A stretch of DNA of 42,728 nt. It comes from an uncultured Lachnospiraceae bacterium (GTDB lineage Bacteria > Bacillota > Clostridia > Lachnospirales > Lachnospiraceae). Under the pieces are notes generated by a model, which was not told where the DNA came from, ran no database searches, and saw nothing but the letters and a program-made list of their open reading frames with translations. Shown piece by piece: positions 40,636-42,728 of this stretch (its first letter is position 1; each line of letters begins with the position of its first letter). Where the stretch lies: positions 1-42,728 of the forward strand of contig CANOKL010000037.1 of the NCBI GenBank assembly GCA_947566645.1. The letters run 5' to 3'. A program made the position numbers and the translations under genes.

Positions 40636-40783
40636 GTTACTATTCTCGGACTAACCGTCCGCTCATGGTAACGCATCCAGCCCATTTAAAAGTCGCTTTC
40701 AGCGAGGGGTTGGATGCCGGAAATCACCACTCTGTCGGCTCGGATGCCGTGCAGCGGAGTGTACGGGCCCCGTGAATAGTAAC
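40636..40783. repeat. 148-bp GTTAC-family element (fuller copy)
   Basis: Termini GTTACTATTC and GAATAGTAAC. The part 40636-40717 matches 8389-8470 in reverse orientation at about 89%. The rest contains GGATGCCG...CGGATGCCG and GCAGCGGAGTGTACGGGCC. No clear target duplication is seen. The gap 40471-41059 holds this element, an AT-rich leader for the 75-aa gene, and a terminator; I see no further gene. Confidence 0.8.
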
Positions 40784-40833
40784 AAATAACCGTCACCTTA
40801 TAGCAAATCCACCTCCAAAAATCAAAACAATGC

Positions 40834-40870
40834 AAAAAGGATACAAAGCTCCTTCTCCAACTTCGTATCC
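40834..40870 (-). terminator. Probable terminator of the DUF6147-like gene
   Basis: The minus strand reads GGATACGAAG, a 12-base loop, CTTTGTATCC, then five T. It lies about 190 bases after the stop codon at 41060; the bases between show no convincing gene. Confidence 0.55.
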
Positions 40871-41059
40871 CATTTGTTTTATGGTCTATTACTTTCATTC
40901 TCTTTTTGGTTAATAAAGTTACAATGGTTGTCCCTTCGCGACAGTTGCTTAATGATGTTACATAAAACTGATGGATTTTTTTCTTATTTAATCTATCTCC
41001 ATTACTTTCCTTCCTTCGAAACAATGACTGCCTTCCCCTTTTCTACATCATGGCATTCA

Positions 41060-41542
41060 TTATGGCTTTTCAATATAAACACCATCTGTAAAGCTACTGC
41101 TTATGTCACTATTTGCAGAGTGTATACAGCTAACCCGATAGTAGTATCCCCCTTCCACATCAAGCATTTTACTTGATGATACTCGGTCTACATCCTGATT
41201 AAATTTTTGCCAAGCTGTATAACCTTCCCAACGGTCTGCACCCTTCTTAGCCCTTTCCACACTAACTCCGACTCCGACCTCCCTCACATTGTGCGCAGCA
41301 ATTGTACTTCCACCACCATAAAATTTCCCGGGTCCAACTTCTACACATTTTGAATATCCAGTTAAGAGATCTACTCCTCTGGTAACCTTTGTGTCGTAAC
41401 CCACTGACTCATCGTCATGAGTCAAATAAGATCCATCAATCATGGGTTCATCTGAAGCCGCCTGACCATCGACGGTTGATATCACTACTATCCCTGCTAA
41501 CATTGCGAACGTGCAGAATAAAGACAACAATCTCCGTTTCAT
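41060..41542 (-). CDS. Secreted small protein, DUF6147-like
   Basis: A 160-aa exported protein. A signal peptide (MKRRLLSLFCTFAMLAGIVVIST..., cleavage near GQA-AS) is followed by a mature domain. That domain contains DGSYLTHDDESVGYDT, TRGVDLLTGYSKCVEVGPGKFYGGGSTIA, then VSVERAKKGADRWEGYTAWQ, and GGYYYRVSCIH near the end. I believe this is the DUF6147 family of Lachnospiraceae; the function is unknown. AGGAGG precedes the ATG. It lies downstream of the membrane protein gene on the same strand with a 77-base gap, so co-expression is possible. Confidence 0.75.
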   Translation of the reverse strand: MKRRLLSLFCTFAMLAGIVVISTVDGQAASDEPMIDGSYLTHDDESVGYDTKVTRGVDLLTGYSKCVEVGPGKFYGGGSTIAAHNVREVGVGVSVERAKKGADRWEGYTAWQKFNQDVDRVSSSKMLDVEGGYYYRVSCIHSANSDISSSFTDGVYIEKP

Positions 41543-41619
41543 CTATCGCCTCCTATCTCCCCCACATCATTATACCCCTCATATATAAAAACACATAACT
41601 CCAAAAAAAACTTATGCAT

Positions 41620-42573
41620 TTAACCCCAAAAATATAGATTTTTTAAAATTAATTCAAACTTATCCCTGTCAACCGTTCCTACCAGGAAATATTCCAATCC
41701 ATTGTACTTAAAATTCGCTGAATATCTACTATCTTTATCACCGTCCAACTTATATTCTTTTATTTCAATCACACAGTCTCTAATTATCAATTCATATTTG
41801 TCCCTTACATATTCTTCTACATCCATCCCCCAAGATGAATCCTTATAAGCTGCACTTATAAAATAAGCTATATTCTCATCATTATATGAATAAGAAATCT
41901 CTGCCAGTTGAGATATCCTGTCCAACTCCATACTCTTGAAACTCATTCTTTCCATTGAACCTGTCGGGATCCTCACCGGAGCTATTCCAAATTCCTCTTT
42001 AATCGTCTGATAAGCCTTCTCAACATCCTCCTCCACAATCACCATATTTTCATCGCTAGAATTAACTTTTACGACCTCTCGCCCTCCAACCATACTCTTT
42101 ACAAACTGCACGACTCTCTCCGCTCCGCCCAAACTGGTAACACTTATAGCCGTTACCAATGCGACCACTGCCGCAAGTCCTGCATAAAAGCGGAATCCTC
42201 TTTTTCTTCCTCTTGCTGCTCTTCTTCCCTTCGTCTCCCTCGCAGACCCAGAATCCACCATCCCGCTGATGTCTCCACTTCCAGCGCTCCCATTTTCCAC
42301 ATCTTCGATTCTATCTGCACCCTCTTCCTTCTCCCGGCCGGGAATTTTCTGTGCGGCACGCAAAGCACGCAGCTCATCCGCGGACAGATTCGGATATTTC
42401 CTTTCCAACTTCAACATTTCAATCCGTTCATCAAGATTACTTCGGATCTCAGCCTTTAATGCTTCCGGCATCTTTTTCCCTTCCGCTTCATTTTCCCGGC
42501 GTATTTCCTCTGCCTCCCTTTCCAGCTCATCCCTAATAAACACTTCAAATACATCCCTTTTATTCCCTTCCAT
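41620..42573 (-). CDS. Single-span membrane protein, anti-sigma/DUF4367-like
   Basis: A 317-aa protein. The N-terminal cytosolic part is strongly charged and helical (residues 1-85: EVFIRDELEREAEEIRRENEAEGKK). A Gly/Ser-rich and then Arg-rich linker leads into one membrane helix (about 128-146, FYAGLAAVVALVTAISVTSL). The external domain (150-317) contains PTGSMERMSFKSMEL, SYNDENIAYFISAAY and YSANFKYNGLEYFLVGTVD, reminiscent of DUF4367. Such topology is seen in anti-sigma factors and envelope sensors; no sigma gene is complete in the window. ATG 42573 has GGGAG 6 bases upstream; the longer open frame to 42699 runs through direct repeats and is rejected. Confidence 0.6.
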   Translation of the reverse strand: MEGNKRDVFEVFIRDELEREAEEIRRENEAEGKKMPEALKAEIRSNLDERIEMLKLERKYPNLSADELRALRAAQKIPGREKEEGADRIEDVENGSAGSGDISGMVDSGSARETKGRRAARGRKRGFRFYAGLAAVVALVTAISVTSLGGAERVVQFVKSMVGGREVVKVNSSDENMVIVEEDVEKAYQTIKEEFGIAPVRIPTGSMERMSFKSMELDRISQLAEISYSYNDENIAYFISAAYKDSSWGMDVEEYVRDKYELIIRDCVIEIKEYKLDGDKDSRYSANFKYNGLEYFLVGTVDRDKFELILKNLYFWG

Positions 42574-42604
42574 GCACATCTCCCTTATATATAATGTTTT
42601 GAAA

Positions 42605-42647
42605 GCGTCAAAAGGTATCTTGGCGCTTATGATTAAGGCGTCAAAAG
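42605..42647. promoter_or_regulatory. Paired direct repeats GCGTCAAAAG upstream of the membrane protein
   Basis: GCGTCAAAAG occurs at 42605-42614 and 42638-42647, 33 bp apart start to start (about three helical turns). On the minus strand each reads CTTTTGACGC and includes a TTGACG -35-like hexamer. They may be activator or response-regulator sites, or tandem promoters. Nothing else is recognised from 42648 to 42728. Confidence 0.4.
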
Positions 42648-42728
42648 CATCTGACACCATGATACATACAGACTGCCTCGCACTCTGCGGTACACCCACA
42701 CCCCCAAACCAACTCTCTCTTCAACTCC

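Noticed and set aside
40686..41024. 112-codon minus-strand frame downstream of the DUF6147-like gene
   Set aside because: It runs through a terminator hairpin and into the GTTAC-family repeat, has no ribosome site at its start and no recognisable motif.

Overview
The window reads as a chromosomal segment of a Gram-positive anaerobe of the Lachnospiraceae (Clostridia, Bacillota). The evidence is the gene order murE-priA-def-fmt-yugP-rsmB-rlmN-stp-prkC-rsgA-rpe-thiN, a single-chain pyruvate:ferredoxin oxidoreductase, strong AGGAGG ribosome sites, and family-typical surface proteins (Big_2/DUF6273, DUF6147-like). No rRNA, CRISPR array, prophage or transposase gene is visible. The species cannot be fixed from the sequence alone.

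Layout. 1-3.7 kb: D-aminoacyl-tRNA deacylase and a DMT transporter (minus strand), a YwaF-type membrane protein (plus), and a MATE exporter (minus) transcribed divergently from a MerR-type regulator. The MATE promoter has the 19-bp spacer with a dyad that is typical of MerR control. 4.5-8.1 kb: a large secreted Big_2/DUF6273/FN3 protein and a proline-rich DUF4397 protein, divergently arranged. 8.2-16 kb: an accessory zone with a truncated LacI regulator, a cytosolic glycosidase-like protein with a LacI-type operator upstream, a PadR/DUF1700/DUF4097 operon with a consensus promoter, a lone tRNA-Trp, and a GH36 alpha-galactosidase. 15.8-21.5 kb: nifJ, lgt, ychF. 21.9-22.9 kb: a secreted beta-propeller-like protein. 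23.2-36.7 kb: a 12-gene housekeeping operon on the minus strand. 37-38.2 kb: a two-gene unit with a 119-aa protein and a HipA-like kinase. 38.4-40.1 kb: a phosphohexomutase. 40.2-42.6 kb: an orphan 75-aa gene, a secreted DUF6147-like protein and a single-span membrane protein with a sensor-like exterior.

The most unusual layer is non-coding. Seven copies of a near-perfect palindrome (arm GGGACGGGGCATTTTT or a TAAAAT/TATTTTT variant) sit at gene borders. In several places the palindrome supplies the last codons (Gly-Thr-Gly-His-Phe-stop), and once it does so for two convergent genes at the same time. Its outer flank carries TGGCAA, which reads outward as TTGCCA and forms the -35 box of the murE-operon and phosphohexomutase promoters. 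A second family (termini GTTACTRTTCAC) includes copies with 7-8 bp flanking direct repeats. One copy is nested in the centre of a palindrome and one lies at the break in the LacI gene. Two further inverted-repeat elements lie near 23 kb. These elements avoid the compact operon from 23 to 36.7 kb.

All functional assignments are from motif recognition by eye; no database search was run.
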